This document shows, piece after piece, positions 12,091 to 21,924 of a DNA stretch of 64,000 nt. The stretch is from Gilliamella apis (GTDB taxonomy: Bacteria; Pseudomonadota; Gammaproteobacteria; Enterobacterales; Orbaceae), in contig NZ_NASD01000012.1 of NCBI RefSeq assembly GCF_002142155.1, positions 1 to 64,000 of the forward strand, read 5' to 3'. A model generated the notes under the pieces. The model had not been told where the DNA came from. It searched no databases and saw only the letters and a list, made by a program, of their open reading frames with translations. The position numbers were made by a program, and so were the translations under genes. Position 1 is the stretch's first letter. Each line of letters begins with the position of its first letter.

Positions 12091-12807
12091 TTAATCTTTT
12101 AAAGCTTGTTTTTGTGCTTCTATAATGGTTGTAATGCCATTTTTTGCCAGTTCTAATAAAGTTAATAATTCTTCATGACTAAATGGTTCACCTTCGGCAG
12201 TACCTTGAACTTCAATGATGCGACCATCATCAGTCATTACCACATTCATATCGGTTTCGGCATTAGAATCTTCAATATATTCTAAGTCGCATACCGCTTC
12301 ACTATTAACAATGCCTACCGATACGGCAGCCACTAAAGATTTAATTGGGTTTTGCTTTATTTTACCACTTGCTAACATCATGTTTATTGCGTCAACTAAT
12401 GCCACACAAGCACCAGTTATTGATGCTGTTCTAGTGCCTCCATCAGCTTGGATAACATCACAATCTAATGTAATGGTATATTCCCCTAATAATTTTAGAT
12501 CAATCATTGCGCGTAATGAACGGGCAATAAGGCGTTGGATTTCCATGGTACGGCCTGTTTGTTTTCCTTTTGCCGCTTCACGTTGAGTTCTTGAATTGGT
12601 TGCTCGAGGCAACATACCATATTCAGCGGTTACCCAACCTTGATTTTGACCTTTTAAAAAGCGAGGTACAGATTCTTCAATTGTTGCATTACAAAGTACT
12701 TTTGTTTCACCAAACTCGACTAATACAGAACCTTCTGCATGCTTAGTGTAATGACGGGTTATTTTGATTGGGCGGACTTGTTCCGCGGATCGACCAGACG
12801 GGCGCAT
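12091..12807 (-). CDS. rph: Ribonuclease PH
   Basis: A phosphate-dependent 3'-to-5' exoribonuclease that trims tRNA precursors and other RNAs. The protein of 238 aa starts with [14 protein letters not shown], typical of the family, and contains the conserved substrate and phosphate-binding stretches [17 protein letters not shown] and [19 protein letters not shown]. No frameshift is seen (E. coli K-12 has one near its end), so the protein should be functional. It is the first gene of rph-pyrE and is divergent from yicC, the arrangement known from enterics. Confidence 0.96.
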   Translation of the reverse strand: MRPSGRSAEQVRPIKITRHYTKHAEGSVLVEFGETKVLCNATIEESVPRFLKGQNQGWVTAEYGMLPRATNSRTQREAAKGKQTGRTMEIQRLIARSLRAMIDLKLLGEYTITLDCDVIQADGGTRTASITGACVALVDAINMMLASGKIKQNPIKSLVAAVSVGIVNSEAVCDLEYIEDSNAETDMNVVMTDDGRIIEVQGTAEGEPFSHEELLTLLELAKNGITTIIEAQKQALKD

Positions 12808-12970
12808 GCAATTCTCCAGCAGTTTTATTTTAAAATTTATCTTTGAACTTATTAAATCATTTAGGAGGACATCAACAAGAAAGCGTTGATGTTTAGCCTA
12901 AGCTAAGAGCACATTATACAGAATTTGTGATACAATGCCCAGCAAGTTTTTTATAAATTTAGGACCTATT

Positions 12971-13837
12971 ATGATTTCTAGTATGACCGCATATGCGCGA
13001 AAAGAGTTGAACCAATCATGGGGTAGTGCTTCTTGGGAGTTACGTTCGGTCAATCAACGCTACTTAGAAACCTATATTCGTTTACCCGAACAGTTTCGTT
13101 CTCTTGAGCCAATTATTCGTGAACGACTTCGTGCACGATTAACGCGCGGAAAAGTCGAATGTAATTTACGTTTCGAATTAGATCCCGCAGCACAACATCA
13201 AGAATTGTCATTAAACATTGAACTTGCTAAACAAATATTAGCTGCTGGTGATTGGATAAAACGTGAGTATCAAACGGGACAAATAAATCCGCTTGATGTT
13301 TTACGTTGGCCTGGTGTCATGTCAAGCAAAGAACAAAATTTGGATACTATTTCGCAAGAAATTTTGGCCTTACTTGAAACCGCAATTGATGAGTTTATCG
13401 CCGTTCGGGAGCGTGAAGGTAAAGCGCTTTGTGAATTAATTACTCAACGCTTAGAAGCGATAACCGTGGAAGTTGATAAAATTCGCACTTGGATGCCGCA
13501 GATTTTAGAATGGCAAAAAGAACGATTAAAAAGTAAGCTTGAAGAAGCTAATATTGATCTTGATAATTCACGTTTAGAACAAGAAATTGTTATGGTAGCC
13601 CAAAAAATTGATGTCGCTGAAGAACTAGATCGGTTAATGACGCATGTTAACGAAACATATTCGATCTTAAAGAAAAATGAGGCAGTAGGTCGTCGACTCG
13701 ATTTTATGATGCAAGAGTTCAACCGTGAATCCAATACTATTGCTTCAAAATCGATTAATGCTGATGTAACCGCTAGCGCGATTGAACTCAAAGTGTTGAT
13801 TGAGCAAATCCGCGAGCAAGTACAAAATATCGAATAA
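12971..13837 (+). CDS. yicC: YicC family endoribonuclease
   Basis: This 288-aa protein is nearly colinear with E. coli YicC, a conserved protein reported to act as an endoribonuclease and to affect turnover of small RNAs such as RyhB. The N-terminal YicC domain (SMTAYAR, SVNQRYLE, RLTRGKVEC) and the C-terminal DUF1732 (RIDV-like block, GRRLDFMMQEFNRESNT) are both complete. I start at the ATG giving MISSMTAYAR, after AGGACC, instead of an in-frame ATG 36 nt upstream, because the shorter form matches E. coli. It is divergent from rph, as in enterics, and 11 nt upstream of a DMT transporter gene. Confidence 0.93.
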   Translation: MISSMTAYARKELNQSWGSASWELRSVNQRYLETYIRLPEQFRSLEPIIRERLRARLTRGKVECNLRFELDPAAQHQELSLNIELAKQILAAGDWIKREYQTGQINPLDVLRWPGVMSSKEQNLDTISQEILALLETAIDEFIAVREREGKALCELITQRLEAITVEVDKIRTWMPQILEWQKERLKSKLEEANIDLDNSRLEQEIVMVAQKIDVAEELDRLMTHVNETYSILKKNEAVGRRLDFMMQEFNRESNTIASKSINADVTASAIELKVLIEQIREQVQNIE

Positions 13838-13848
13838 TTTACTTGTTG

Positions 13849-14736
13849 ATGAATCAGTATCTCGGTATTTTTGCTGTTATTTTGGCATCGCTATTATGGG
13901 GCACAACTGGCACAGCAGCCACTTTTGCTCCTACTTTATCTCCTTTATTTATTGGTTCCTTCGCAATGGGCATTGGTGGGATATTGCAATGCGGATTAGC
14001 CATTTATAATATCAAGCAAAACCACTCATTATTAACAGCTCATAGCCGTTTTTTAGTTGTAGGTGCCTTAGCCGTAGCTATCTATCCTTTGGCATTTTAT
14101 TCATCGATGCGTTTATCGGGTGTTACTATCGGCACGGTTGTTTCAATAGGATCAGCGCCAATCTTATCAGCTATAATTGAATATATTAGTCGTGATTTCC
14201 AAGTGACAAAACAATGGGTTATTGGTGCTTTATTGGGTATTATCGGCATGACTATGTTAGCATTTTCTGAAAATGCTTCGACCGCAGTTGAATATAATCA
14301 TGTTGGTTTGGGGATTTTATTAGGACTTATTGCTGGTTTTACTTATGCTCTTTACTCATGGTCAGCACGACAATTAATGTTAAAAGGTATAGATAGCAAA
14401 GCGGCCATGGGTGCTACATTTGGTTGTGGTGGTTTATTACTGATTCCAGTGATGCTAATAACGGGAACGACATTTTTTGCAGCATGGAATAATATTGCAG
14501 TTGGCTGTTATATGGCATTGATTCCAATGTTTTTAGGATATCTATGCTATGGATATGGATTATCGAAAATATCTGCCAGTTTAGCAACTACTATTAGTCT
14601 ATTGGAACCGGTTATTGCTGCAATTCTCGCTATGTTAATTGTTGGCGAATCGCTGTCATTAATAGCTTGGATTGGTATGTTATTTATCTTTGTCTGTTTG
14701 ATTATAGTTACATTATCAAGCGTAATTAATAATTAA
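13849..14736 (+). CDS. EamA/DMT-family inner-membrane transporter
   Basis: A 295-aa integral membrane protein with about ten hydrophobic helices in two EamA repeats (roughly 1-140 and 150-290), typical of drug/metabolite exporters. Family features seen are the early WGTTGT motif, the glycine-rich RLSGVTIGTVVSIGSAPI helix and the LEPVIAAILAMLIVGE stretch of the second repeat. The substrate is unknown; relatives export amino acids or metabolites. The ATG at 13849 is used; a TTG six bases upstream is also possible and neither has a strong Shine-Dalgarno. It begins 11 nt after yicC, so it is likely read from the same transcript. Confidence 0.85.
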   Translation: MNQYLGIFAVILASLLWGTTGTAATFAPTLSPLFIGSFAMGIGGILQCGLAIYNIKQNHSLLTAHSRFLVVGALAVAIYPLAFYSSMRLSGVTIGTVVSIGSAPILSAIIEYISRDFQVTKQWVIGALLGIIGMTMLAFSENASTAVEYNHVGLGILLGLIAGFTYALYSWSARQLMLKGIDSKAAMGATFGCGGLLLIPVMLITGTTFFAAWNNIAVGCYMALIPMFLGYLCYGYGLSKISASLATTISLLEPVIAAILAMLIVGESLSLIAWIGMLFIFVCLIIVTLSSVINN

Positions 14737-14904
14737 AAACGATATTATTAATTGAATTTAATTGAACGATTGAATTATTGAACTAAAGACAATAATTTCA
14801 CTAATCTGATCATTGATTTGCTGATAACTAAGAATAGATTAATTTTCTAATTTGACTGTCTTGTATTCCTATTTTAAACCTCTAAAATCTATCTTTTCTT
14901 CTAC

Positions 14905-14935
14905 TTGAAAATCAATTAAATATTGCTAATATAAT
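14905..14935 (+). promoter_or_regulatory. Possible sigma-70 promoter of the Sel1 gene
   Basis: TTGAAA (14905-14910) and a perfect TATAAT (14930-14935) are separated by 19 bp and lie about 60 nt before the Sel1 gene start. The spacer is slightly long. Confidence 0.45.
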
Positions 14936-14993
14936 GATATTATTTTTGTTGTAAATATATAAAAATATTAAAGGATGAAAAGGAATAACTAAT

Positions 14994-15680
14994 ATGAAAA
15001 AAATGCTTACAAGTGGTTTATTAATTTTATTTTTTGCATGTTCGGTTAATGCAGCTAAATATGATAATGTACCATATGATGAAGTACTAAAAATTGCCAC
15101 CGAGCAAAATGATCCAGTTGCACTAAATGAGTTAGGTTATAGATACCTCAATGGGGTAGAAGGTGTTGAAAAAGATACCGTAAAAGCGAGAGAATGGTTT
15201 GATAAAGCTATTGCACAAGGCAGTGGAACAGCCGAATCCAATGTAGGTACTATGTATGATAAAGGTAATGGCGTTGAACAAGACTATGCTAAAGCGAAAG
15301 AGTGGTATGAAAAAGGTGTTGCAAAAAATGATAAGTATGCGCAATTAAATTTAGGTGGCATGTATAAAGAAGGACGAGGTGTTGAAAAAGATCCATTAAA
15401 AGCAAAAGAACTACTTGAAAAATCGGCAGAACAAGGTTTGTCTTATGCTCAATCTTTTTTAGGTGATATGTATTTTTTTGGTCAAGGTATTAAAAAAGAT
15501 GTAATTAAAGCTCGATACTGGTATGAAAAAGCAGCTGAACAAGGTATACCTGAAGCCCAGTTTAATTTAGCTGTCATGTATGAAAATGGCGTGGCTGGCC
15601 TAAAAAAAGATCATGATAAAGCGATGGATTTATTTGAAAAAGCTTGTGAAGGCGGTGTGGAGCATCCAATTTGTCAATAA
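14994..15680 (+). CDS. Secreted Sel1-repeat protein
   Basis: A 228-aa periplasmic or surface protein. Residues 1-20 form a signal peptide ending in VNA-AKY. The mature part consists of five Sel1-like repeats of about 36 residues (A-x-x-x-L-G-x-M-Y...G-V-x-K-D...KA-x-x-W-x-x-K-A...G), which fold into helix-turn-helix solenoids used as protein-binding scaffolds. The last repeat ends at the stop with a cysteine-containing tail (ACEGGVEHPICQ). AAGGAA precedes the ATG, and an intrinsic terminator follows, so it is a single-gene unit. The partner is unknown. Sel1 secreted proteins often act in envelope stress or host interaction. Confidence 0.85.
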   Translation: MKKMLTSGLLILFFACSVNAAKYDNVPYDEVLKIATEQNDPVALNELGYRYLNGVEGVEKDTVKAREWFDKAIAQGSGTAESNVGTMYDKGNGVEQDYAKAKEWYEKGVAKNDKYAQLNLGGMYKEGRGVEKDPLKAKELLEKSAEQGLSYAQSFLGDMYFFGQGIKKDVIKARYWYEKAAEQGIPEAQFNLAVMYENGVAGLKKDHDKAMDLFEKACEGGVEHPICQ

Positions 15681-15744
15681 TTTTTGATTAATTAAAATTT
15701 AGTTTTAGTGAGAATTAATTAAACGACAGCTAAATTGAAATTTA

Positions 15745-15770
15745 AAAGGCGGGCTTAATCCGCCTTTTTC
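15745..15770 (+). terminator. Terminator after the Sel1 gene
   Basis: An 8-bp stem (AAAGGCGG at 15745-15752 with CCGCCTTT at 15760-15767) and a T-rich tail lie 65 nt after the Sel1 stop. It may also stop transcripts from the convergent MATE gene. Confidence 0.85.
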
Positions 15771-15826
15771 ATTTTTTAGAGTTATAAAATCAATCTTCAT
15801 TAACTAACTGCTTAATATAAAAGAGC

Positions 15827-17206
15827 TTAAGCTAAACGATGTCTTCTTTTTATCGATTTGAAATACCAATATAACGCGGCATAAGCGATACCTGTTGATA
15901 AAAGGTCTGCCGTTGGTGATGCAGCCCAAACGCCATCTAAATCGAAGAATAATGGAAGAATATAAAGCGTTGGTAATAAAATTAAAAGTTGTCTTGAAAG
16001 GCTTAACAAAATAGAAATCTTTGCCATCCCGATACATTGGAAAAAACTAGTTGTTACCATTTGAAAGCCGACAAACGCAAATGAAAACGTAGTATAACGT
16101 AGTGCAATGGCGGATATTGCCACTAAATCGACATCAGAACTAAACGCTTTAACCAGCACGTCAGGAATAAAGCAACCAAATATAAAGCCTACACTGGTGA
16201 TAACTGTGGCAATTTTAACTGCATAGATAAAGGTTTCTTTCACTCGGACATAATTTTTAGAGCCGTAATTATAACCAATAATCGGTTGCATACCTTGATT
16301 TACACCAATGACAATCATGATAATCAGTGTAATTAATCGGTTAGCATTAGAATAACCGGCGATCGCATCATCACTTGAAACATGTGAAATGGGGGCATAA
16401 CGGGTTAACTGCCAGTTTATAAAAACAACTACCACTGAGGCGGCAACTTGCATGGCAAATGGTGACATGCCAATGGATAAAATTGCTTTAATGTAGCTTA
16501 AATTAAGTCTAAAGTTACGACGATATAGCTTTATATTACTGTTTTTGCTAATAAAGTGTTGCATCACAAATAAAAAGCTTATGAACATTGAGAGTGTGGT
16601 AGCAAAAGCTGCTCCTCTCATTCCCCAACCTAAACCTATAATAAAAATTGGCGCTAAAATAATGTTGGCGATCACACTAATAAACATGGTTACCATTGCT
16701 TTAAATGGGTAACCGCTTGCGCGCATCATATTGTTATAATTGAATGTTAATGTGATAAAAATACTACCCGGTAAAAATACTTCTAAAAACTCACGAGCAT
16801 AAATATGGTTGGTTGAGCTTGAACCAATAAAGTGCAAAACAGGATCGATAAAATAGAGTAGTAAGGCTAAAGTGATACCACTAAGTACGGCAGTTAACAT
16901 AAAAGATGTTCCCGCTACTTTTTCAGCTTTATCTATTTCACCTCGGCCTAAAAATATAGATATTCGGCTGGCTGAACCAATACCTACCAACATGCCAATA
17001 CCCGCAGCAAGATTCATAACTGGTAAAATAATACCAGCGCCACTTAGTGCTTCACGACCAATCCAATGGCCAATAAAAATTCCATCAATAATGTTATACA
17101 GCGTATTCACTGTTGTGCCGATAATAGATGGAAGCGCATATTGCCAAAACAATAAGCTGATTTTTTTATGTTTAAAATCATCATAAATATCGTGTGAGTT
17201 TGTCAT
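15827..17206 (-). CDS. MATE-family efflux pump (MepA-like)
   Basis: A 459-aa inner-membrane antiporter with about twelve hydrophobic helices in two MatE repeats. Recognisable segments include NTLYNIIDGIFIGHWIGREALSG near the start and the repeat-2 stretch GVNQGMQPIIGYNYGS. These are closer to MepA/DinF-type multidrug exporters than to NorM. It would use an ion gradient to expel cationic compounds; the substrate is not predictable. No strong Shine-Dalgarno precedes the ATG at 17206. A second, different MATE pump (mdtK) lies at 55.4-56.8 kb. Confidence 0.88.
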   Translation of the reverse strand: MTNSHDIYDDFKHKKISLLFWQYALPSIIGTTVNTLYNIIDGIFIGHWIGREALSGAGIILPVMNLAAGIGMLVGIGSASRISIFLGRGEIDKAEKVAGTSFMLTAVLSGITLALLLYFIDPVLHFIGSSSTNHIYAREFLEVFLPGSIFITLTFNYNNMMRASGYPFKAMVTMFISVIANIILAPIFIIGLGWGMRGAAFATTLSMFISFLFVMQHFISKNSNIKLYRRNFRLNLSYIKAILSIGMSPFAMQVAASVVVVFINWQLTRYAPISHVSSDDAIAGYSNANRLITLIIMIVIGVNQGMQPIIGYNYGSKNYVRVKETFIYAVKIATVITSVGFIFGCFIPDVLVKAFSSDVDLVAISAIALRYTTFSFAFVGFQMVTTSFFQCIGMAKISILLSLSRQLLILLPTLYILPLFFDLDGVWAASPTADLLSTGIAYAALYWYFKSIKRRHRLA

Positions 17207-17388
17207 TTTGATTCACATTGATAAAAGGTTAAAAGTTATAAAGAAGTTTTAGAACAAGGATATGTAAAGTATAAAATTGACAATAAGAATGTTGCTTAGT
17301 TTAGCAGAGTTATAAATTGATGATAGCACTTTTTTAGTGCTTTGTTAAAATAGACACTATTAAATTGTCGATCCAAATAGGAATCTCC

Positions 17389-18396
17389 ATGAGCGTACAA
17401 ATTGAGAATATAGTTCTACATAAATTAATTAGAAAAAGTGATACTGAAATTGAACTACAACTTCGTGATTCACTCCTCGGTAATGAACAAGCTGTTGCTA
17501 ACTTGATTGAAGATATTAATAGAATTTACAACAATAAAAGTAAAGCATATGGTTTATTTAATAGTGAAAGTCTTTTTGAACAATCACTTAAAGAGTTACG
17601 TTTAGGTAATCAAAATTTTCTTAATTTTAGTCAAGAATCAACCAAACAGTTGCGTAATGAATTAGCCAAATATCCATTTGCAGAAGGTGGTACTGTTATT
17701 TTTTGCCACTATCGATACCTTGCCGTTGAATATCTAATTATTGCTGTATTAAATAGTTGCTTAAGCATGTTAGTTAATGAGGAGCTTAATATCTCTGAAA
17801 CTCAGTATCTAGATATCGATCATGCTGATATTATTGCCCGTATTGATATTACTGAATGGCAAACGGCACCAGAATCAAAACGTTATTTAACTTTCTTAAA
17901 AGGCCGAGTAGGGCGAAAAGTATCTGATTTTTTCATGGATTACTTAGGTGCTAGTGAAGGATTAGATGCAAAAGCGCAAAATAAAACTCTTGTTAAAGCG
18001 GTAGATGATTACTGTCAAGAGATGCAATTTGACAAACAAGATAAAACCAATGCTCGTGAAAATGTCTATAACTATTGTCAAGCTCAATTACAAGCAGGGG
18101 AAGAGATAGAGCTGAAAAATCTTGCTAATGAATTACCAACAAGTGACGAAAACAACTTTATGGAATTTGTAAAAAATAGCGAATATGATTTAGAAGATAC
18201 ATTCCCTGCTGATCGTAGTGCCTTACGTCAATTGAAAAAATTCTCCGGTAGTGGTGGTGGATTAACCCTAAGTTTTAACTCCGATCTATTAGGTGAGCGT
18301 ATAAAATGGGACCCACAAACTGATTCACTCGTTATTAAGGGCGTTCCACCTAATTTACGTGATCAACTTCAACGCAATAGTGGCTCAAACGAATAA
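17389..18396 (+). CDS. yejK: Nucleoid-associated protein YejK/NdpA
   Basis: A 335-aa nucleoid protein, the same length as E. coli YejK, reported to associate with the chromosome and to interact with topoisomerases. The N-terminus [15 protein letters not shown] and the central [23 protein letters not shown] block are characteristic of the family. The ATG at 17389 is preceded by AGGAA; the TTG start 24 nt upstream is less likely. It is 13 nt upstream of nfo and probably co-transcribed with it. Confidence 0.93.
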   Translation: MSVQIENIVLHKLIRKSDTEIELQLRDSLLGNEQAVANLIEDINRIYNNKSKAYGLFNSESLFEQSLKELRLGNQNFLNFSQESTKQLRNELAKYPFAEGGTVIFCHYRYLAVEYLIIAVLNSCLSMLVNEELNISETQYLDIDHADIIARIDITEWQTAPESKRYLTFLKGRVGRKVSDFFMDYLGASEGLDAKAQNKTLVKAVDDYCQEMQFDKQDKTNARENVYNYCQAQLQAGEEIELKNLANELPTSDENNFMEFVKNSEYDLEDTFPADRSALRQLKKFSGSGGGLTLSFNSDLLGERIKWDPQTDSLVIKGVPPNLRDQLQRNSGSNE

Positions 18397-18409
18397 TTAG
18401 GGGAAAAAT

Positions 18410-19252
18410 ATGAAATACATTGGTGCACATGTGAGTGCAGCTGGTGGTGTAGATAATGCGCCAATAAATGCTTATCAAATTGGTGCTACAGCCTTCGCTC
18501 TATTTACTAAAAATCAACGACAATGGCATGCAAAACCGCTTGAAACTGCAGTGATTGATAGTTTCAAAAAACGTTGTGAACGATATGGATTCACCAATAA
18601 ACAAATTCTACCTCATGATAGTTATCTTATTAACTTAGGTAGCCCTGATAGTGAACAACTTGAAAAATCACGTACCGCGTTTTTGGACGAAATGCAACGT
18701 TGTGAACAGTTAGGCCTAACTTTGCTAAACTTTCATCCAGGTAGTCATTTACAAAAAATTTCGGTTGATGACTGTTTAGCGCGGATTGCCGAATCGATAA
18801 ATATCACGCTAGATAAAACCAAAAGTGTCGTCGCTGTGATAGAAAACACAGCAGGACAAGGATCTAACCTAGGTTATAAATTTGAACATCTGGCACAAAT
18901 CATCGACAAAGTAGAAGACAAAAGCCGTGTAGGTGTCTGTATTGATACCTGTCATGCCTTTGCTGCGGGTTATGACTTACGCACCGAAAAAGCCTGCAAA
19001 GAGACCTTTGATGAGTTTGAAAAAATTGTCGGTTTTAAATATTTACGAGGTATGCATTTAAACGATGCTAAAAGCGAACTTGCCAGCCATGTTGACCGTC
19101 ATGACAGTTTAGGCAAAGGCACCATTGGTGAAGCTGCATTTAAATTTATTATGCAAGACTCACGAATTGATGAAATTCCACTTATTCTTGAAACTATTAA
19201 CCCAGATATTTGGGCTCAAGAGATAGCATGGTTAAAAGAACAGGAAAAATAA
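18410..19252 (+). CDS. nfo: Endonuclease IV (AP endonuclease)
   Basis: This enzyme cuts DNA at abasic sites in base excision repair. The 280-aa protein has the metal-binding TIM-barrel features of Nfo: [14 protein letters not shown] at the start, [39 protein letters not shown] and [11 protein letters not shown] near the end, with the expected His, Glu and Asp ligands. AGGGG precedes the ATG. It lies between yejK and the first of the paralogous lipoprotein genes, which starts only 4 nt after the nfo stop. Confidence 0.96.
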   Translation: MKYIGAHVSAAGGVDNAPINAYQIGATAFALFTKNQRQWHAKPLETAVIDSFKKRCERYGFTNKQILPHDSYLINLGSPDSEQLEKSRTAFLDEMQRCEQLGLTLLNFHPGSHLQKISVDDCLARIAESINITLDKTKSVVAVIENTAGQGSNLGYKFEHLAQIIDKVEDKSRVGVCIDTCHAFAAGYDLRTEKACKETFDEFEKIVGFKYLRGMHLNDAKSELASHVDRHDSLGKGTIGEAAFKFIMQDSRIDEIPLILETINPDIWAQEIAWLKEQEK

Positions 19253-19256
19253 TCAA

Positions 19257-20183
19257 ATGCGAATCAAAAAAATACTAGCGATATGTTTATTTTTCTTATT
19301 AAGTTGTAGCTTTTATGCAATTGGCAATACACGTGAGCAATTAGAGATATTTGAACTTAATCTTATTGATAATAACGGGCCAAAATTCTATTTTGTATCG
19401 GTACTCCGAGGTAGTCATATTGTTATTTATGACAAAGATGGCAATAAAAAACAATCTATTAAACCAATATTTCCTAATATAGAGGATGATTGTAAAAATG
19501 ATAAACATCAATTACCTCAAAAATATCGACAAAGTTTTTTGACTGCCAGTGGCATATCCGAAACGGATAACTTATTCGTATATAATTATGAATATAATAA
19601 ATTATATAGTTTTCCCATTAGTAAATTGGAGGTATTTGCAATAGGAGGCGATTGTTTACCTACTGATGAAAAATATTATCTATTTGGATTTGCATTAGCA
19701 TTGAATCAACTACCTCAAGATTACGATCCTAATGATACAACGTTTGTTTATATTGGAAAGGAAAGTCCTTTTGCTCAAGAGCAACTAACTTTATTAAACT
19801 GGCAAAAAATTAGGGATAAAGAGGATAATTATTTAGCACAAGCTCATGGATTACATTACAATTTATGGACATTAGGGAAATCTCCTTGGTACCCAGATTA
19901 TTACCCTAAATGTGCGGGTTTAGTGGTTAAGAATGATAAGAATAAAATCTTACTTGATGAAGTTTTAACTCAGGAATACAGCCTTCTACCTTTAAATGGC
20001 AAAGATAAAGATCATGAATACAAAAAACAATGGACGGGAAAATTATTTAAAAATAAACCATTAGTCGTGTTTGGGTGTTTCTCAATAATGGGTTGCCCAG
20101 TGATAGACTTCATTGATTCACCTTTTTCTAAATTTGACATAAAGCTACACTGCATAAATAAAAACAACTGGGTTGCCCAGTGA
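19257..20183 (+). CDS. Paralogous lipoprotein family, copy 1 (A-type)
   Basis: This is the first of five related proteins in the window; I do not recognise the family. The 308-aa product has an N-terminal hydrophobic segment ending in LLSC (Cys17), which fits a lipoprotein signal with Ser at +2, so outer-membrane anchoring is likely. The mature part is beta-rich by eye, with conserved blocks SGISETDNLFVYNYEYNKLY, DYDPNDTTFVYIGK, EQLTLLNWQKI and GKDKDHEYKKQWTGKLF, and several conserved Cys that could form disulfides. The C-terminus (INKNNWVAQ) differs from most copies because the original tail has been displaced downstream (20171-20260). The ATG follows the nfo stop by 4 nt, so it can be read with nfo. 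Function is unknown; an envelope or immunity-type role is speculation. Confidence 0.85.
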   Translation: MRIKKILAICLFFLLSCSFYAIGNTREQLEIFELNLIDNNGPKFYFVSVLRGSHIVIYDKDGNKKQSIKPIFPNIEDDCKNDKHQLPQKYRQSFLTASGISETDNLFVYNYEYNKLYSFPISKLEVFAIGGDCLPTDEKYYLFGFALALNQLPQDYDPNDTTFVYIGKESPFAQEQLTLLNWQKIRDKEDNYLAQAHGLHYNLWTLGKSPWYPDYYPKCAGLVVKNDKNKILLDEVLTQEYSLLPLNGKDKDHEYKKQWTGKLFKNKPLVVFGCFSIMGCPVIDFIDSPFSKFDIKLHCINKNNWVAQ

Positions 20184-20260
20184 TAGACTTTATTGATTCA
20201 TCTTTTTCTAAATGTGACATAAAGCTACGCTGCGATTCTCGTTTTTATAGTTGTAAATGA
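20171..20260 (+). pseudogene. Orphan 3' end of the lipoprotein gene (copy 1)
   Basis: These 30 codons, in another frame than copy 1, read GCPVIDFIDSS, then a segment ending RCDSRFYSCK and a stop. They repeat, almost unchanged, the last part of copy 1 itself (GCPVIDFIDSP...), and resemble the natural C-terminus of copy 2. The 5' end overlaps the last codons of copy 1. It is a duplicated tail left by recombination or slippage. Confidence 0.75.
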
Positions 20261-20310
20261 TATTAATTGAGAACAACTTTTTTAAGGAATAAGATAAATT
20301 ATACTTAAAA

Positions 20311-20469
20311 ATGGAAAAAACGAACAAAATAAAACAACGATAAAGACGAGCCCGTACTTGAGATTTTAAACAATAGATTGTGAGGCGTTATCAACAAGTA
20401 AAAACGCGTAATGAATTTGGTTTAAAGTATAAGTTAACGCCACCAATATTATAGCGATGGATAACTTAA
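20311..20469 (+). pseudogene. Decayed IS3-type OrfA N-terminal fragment, copy a
   Basis: Starting at an ATG, one frame reads MEKTNKIKQR, stop, RRART, stop, DFKQ, stop, IVRRYQQVKTRNEFG, LKYKLTPPIL, stop, RWIT, stop. Ignoring the stops, this has the pattern of the N-terminal helix-turn-helix of IS3-family OrfA transposases (R-x-H-T-x-E-F-K-Q-Q-x-V...Y-x-L-T-P-x-x-L-x-x-W). It is non-functional. The same fragment occurs at 21640, 33087 and 34425, always beside a copy of the lipoprotein gene. The flanking ~325 bp are also repeated. Confidence 0.6.
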
Positions 20470-20590
20470 TGCACCATTACACGTTCATTTACATTGTCTA
20501 CATTAAATGATTCAAACTTTAGTGATATTTGGTTTTGATTCGCCTTAATAGCCAGATATTGATGAATTAATACATAAGGAAGTGAATAAA

Positions 20591-21589
20591 ATGCCAATAA
20601 AGAAAATAATACCGATATGTATGTTGTTCTTATTAAGTTGTAGTTTTTATGCAATTGGCAATACACGAGAGCAATTAGAGATATTTGAACTTAATCTTGT
20701 TGATAATAGCGAGCCAAAATTCTATTTTGTTAAGTTACTCCAAGGTAGTCATATCGTTATTTATGACAAAGATGGCAATAAAAAACAATCTATTCAACCA
20801 ATATTTCCTGATAATGAGGATGGTTATAAAAAGGATAAATATCAATTGCCTCAAAAATATCGACAAAGTTTTTTGACTGCCAGTGGCATATCCGAAACGG
20901 ATAACTTATTCGTATATAATTATGAATATAATAAATTGTATAGTTTTCCCATTAGTAAATTAGAGGTATTTGCAATAAAGAGCGATTGTTTACCTACTGA
21001 TGAAACAAATTATCAATTTGGATTTGCATTAGAGTCGAATCAACTACCTCAAGATTACGATCCTAATGATACAACGTTTGTTTATATTGGAAAGGAAAGT
21101 CCTTTTGCTCAAGAGCAACTAACTTTATTAAACTGGCAAAAAATTAGCGATAAAGAGGATGAAGAGGATAATTATTTAGCACAAGCTCATGGATTTGATC
21201 ATTACTATTTTAGCGATAAAGGTTATAATTATTTAGCTCAAACTAATGGATTACATTACTATTTAAAGCAATATCCTTCTCACCGCGATGATTATCCTAA
21301 ATGTGGCAGATTAGTGATTAAGAATGAGAAGAATAAAATCTTACGTGATGATAACTATGTTTTCAGTTCGTTATACGGCGGTCTACCTTTAAATGGCAAA
21401 GATAAAGACCATGAATACAAAAAGCAATGGACGGGAAAATTGTTTAAAAACAAACCGTCAGTCGTTTTTGGCTTTTTCTTTGAGGGGGCGGAAAAGTGCC
21501 CAGTGATAGACTTTATTGATTCATCTTTTCCTAGTTATGATATAAGACTACGCTGCGATTCTCGTTTTGTATATTATAGATGTAAATAA
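20591..21589 (+). CDS. Paralogous lipoprotein family, copy 2 (B-type, longest)
   Basis: This 332-aa paralogue has the same signal ending in LSC and the same conserved blocks as copy 1. It is longer by 24 residues because the DNYLAQAHG region is duplicated inside the protein (EEDNYLAQAHGFDHYY... then YNYLAQTNGLHYYL). Its later third is of the second, B type (KQYPSHRDDYPKCGRL, KNEKNKILRDDN, SSLYGGLPL), and it keeps the full natural tail ending in FVYYRCK. I start at the ATG after AAGGAAGTGAATAAA; the GTG nine bases upstream overlaps the Shine-Dalgarno, and copy 1 aligns with the ATG. It is followed by another OrfA fossil. Confidence 0.83.
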   Translation: MPIKKIIPICMLFLLSCSFYAIGNTREQLEIFELNLVDNSEPKFYFVKLLQGSHIVIYDKDGNKKQSIQPIFPDNEDGYKKDKYQLPQKYRQSFLTASGISETDNLFVYNYEYNKLYSFPISKLEVFAIKSDCLPTDETNYQFGFALESNQLPQDYDPNDTTFVYIGKESPFAQEQLTLLNWQKISDKEDEEDNYLAQAHGFDHYYFSDKGYNYLAQTNGLHYYLKQYPSHRDDYPKCGRLVIKNEKNKILRDDNYVFSSLYGGLPLNGKDKDHEYKKQWTGKLFKNKPSVVFGFFFEGAEKCPVIDFIDSSFPSYDIRLRCDSRFVYYRCK

Positions 21590-21639
21590 TATTAATTAAG
21601 AACAACTTTTTTAAGGAGTAAGATAAATTATTCTTAAAA

Positions 21640-21798
21640 ATGGTAAAAACGGAGAAAATAAAACGACGATAAAGACGAGTCCATACTTGAGATTTTAAAC
21701 AACAGATAGTAAAGCGTTATCAACAAGCAAAAACGCGTAATGAATTTGGTTTAAAGTATAAGTTAACGCCACCAATATTATAGCGATGGATAACTTAA
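21640..21798 (+). pseudogene. Decayed IS3-type OrfA N-terminal fragment, copy b
   Basis: The best preserved of four such fragments. In one frame it reads MVKTEKIKRR, stop, RRVHT, stop, DFKQQIVKRYQQAKTRNEFG, LKYKLTPPIL, stop, RWIT, stop. The DFKQQIVKRYQ and YKLTPPIL-x-RW stretches are typical of IS3-group OrfA helix-turn-helix domains. Only the first ~50 codons survive, and no OrfB or terminal repeats are recognisable. Confidence 0.62.
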
Positions 21799-21924
21799 TG
21801 CACCATTACACGTTCATTTACATTATTTTACTTATAGTAAATGATTCAAACTTTAGTGATATTTGGTTTTGATTCGCCATAATAGCCAGATATTGATGAA
21901 TTAATACATAGGGAAGTGAATAAA

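Noticed and set aside
12215-12586. 123-aa plus-strand frame inside rph
   Set aside because: Antisense shadow of a fully supported RNase PH gene.
13444-13791. 115-aa minus-strand frame inside yicC
   Set aside because: Antisense shadow; yicC is conserved over its full length.
20466-20666. Minus-strand 66-aa frame, repeated at 21818-22000
   Set aside because: It is antisense to the repeated block and the lipoprotein starts, and recurs only because that DNA is repeated; no ribosome site.
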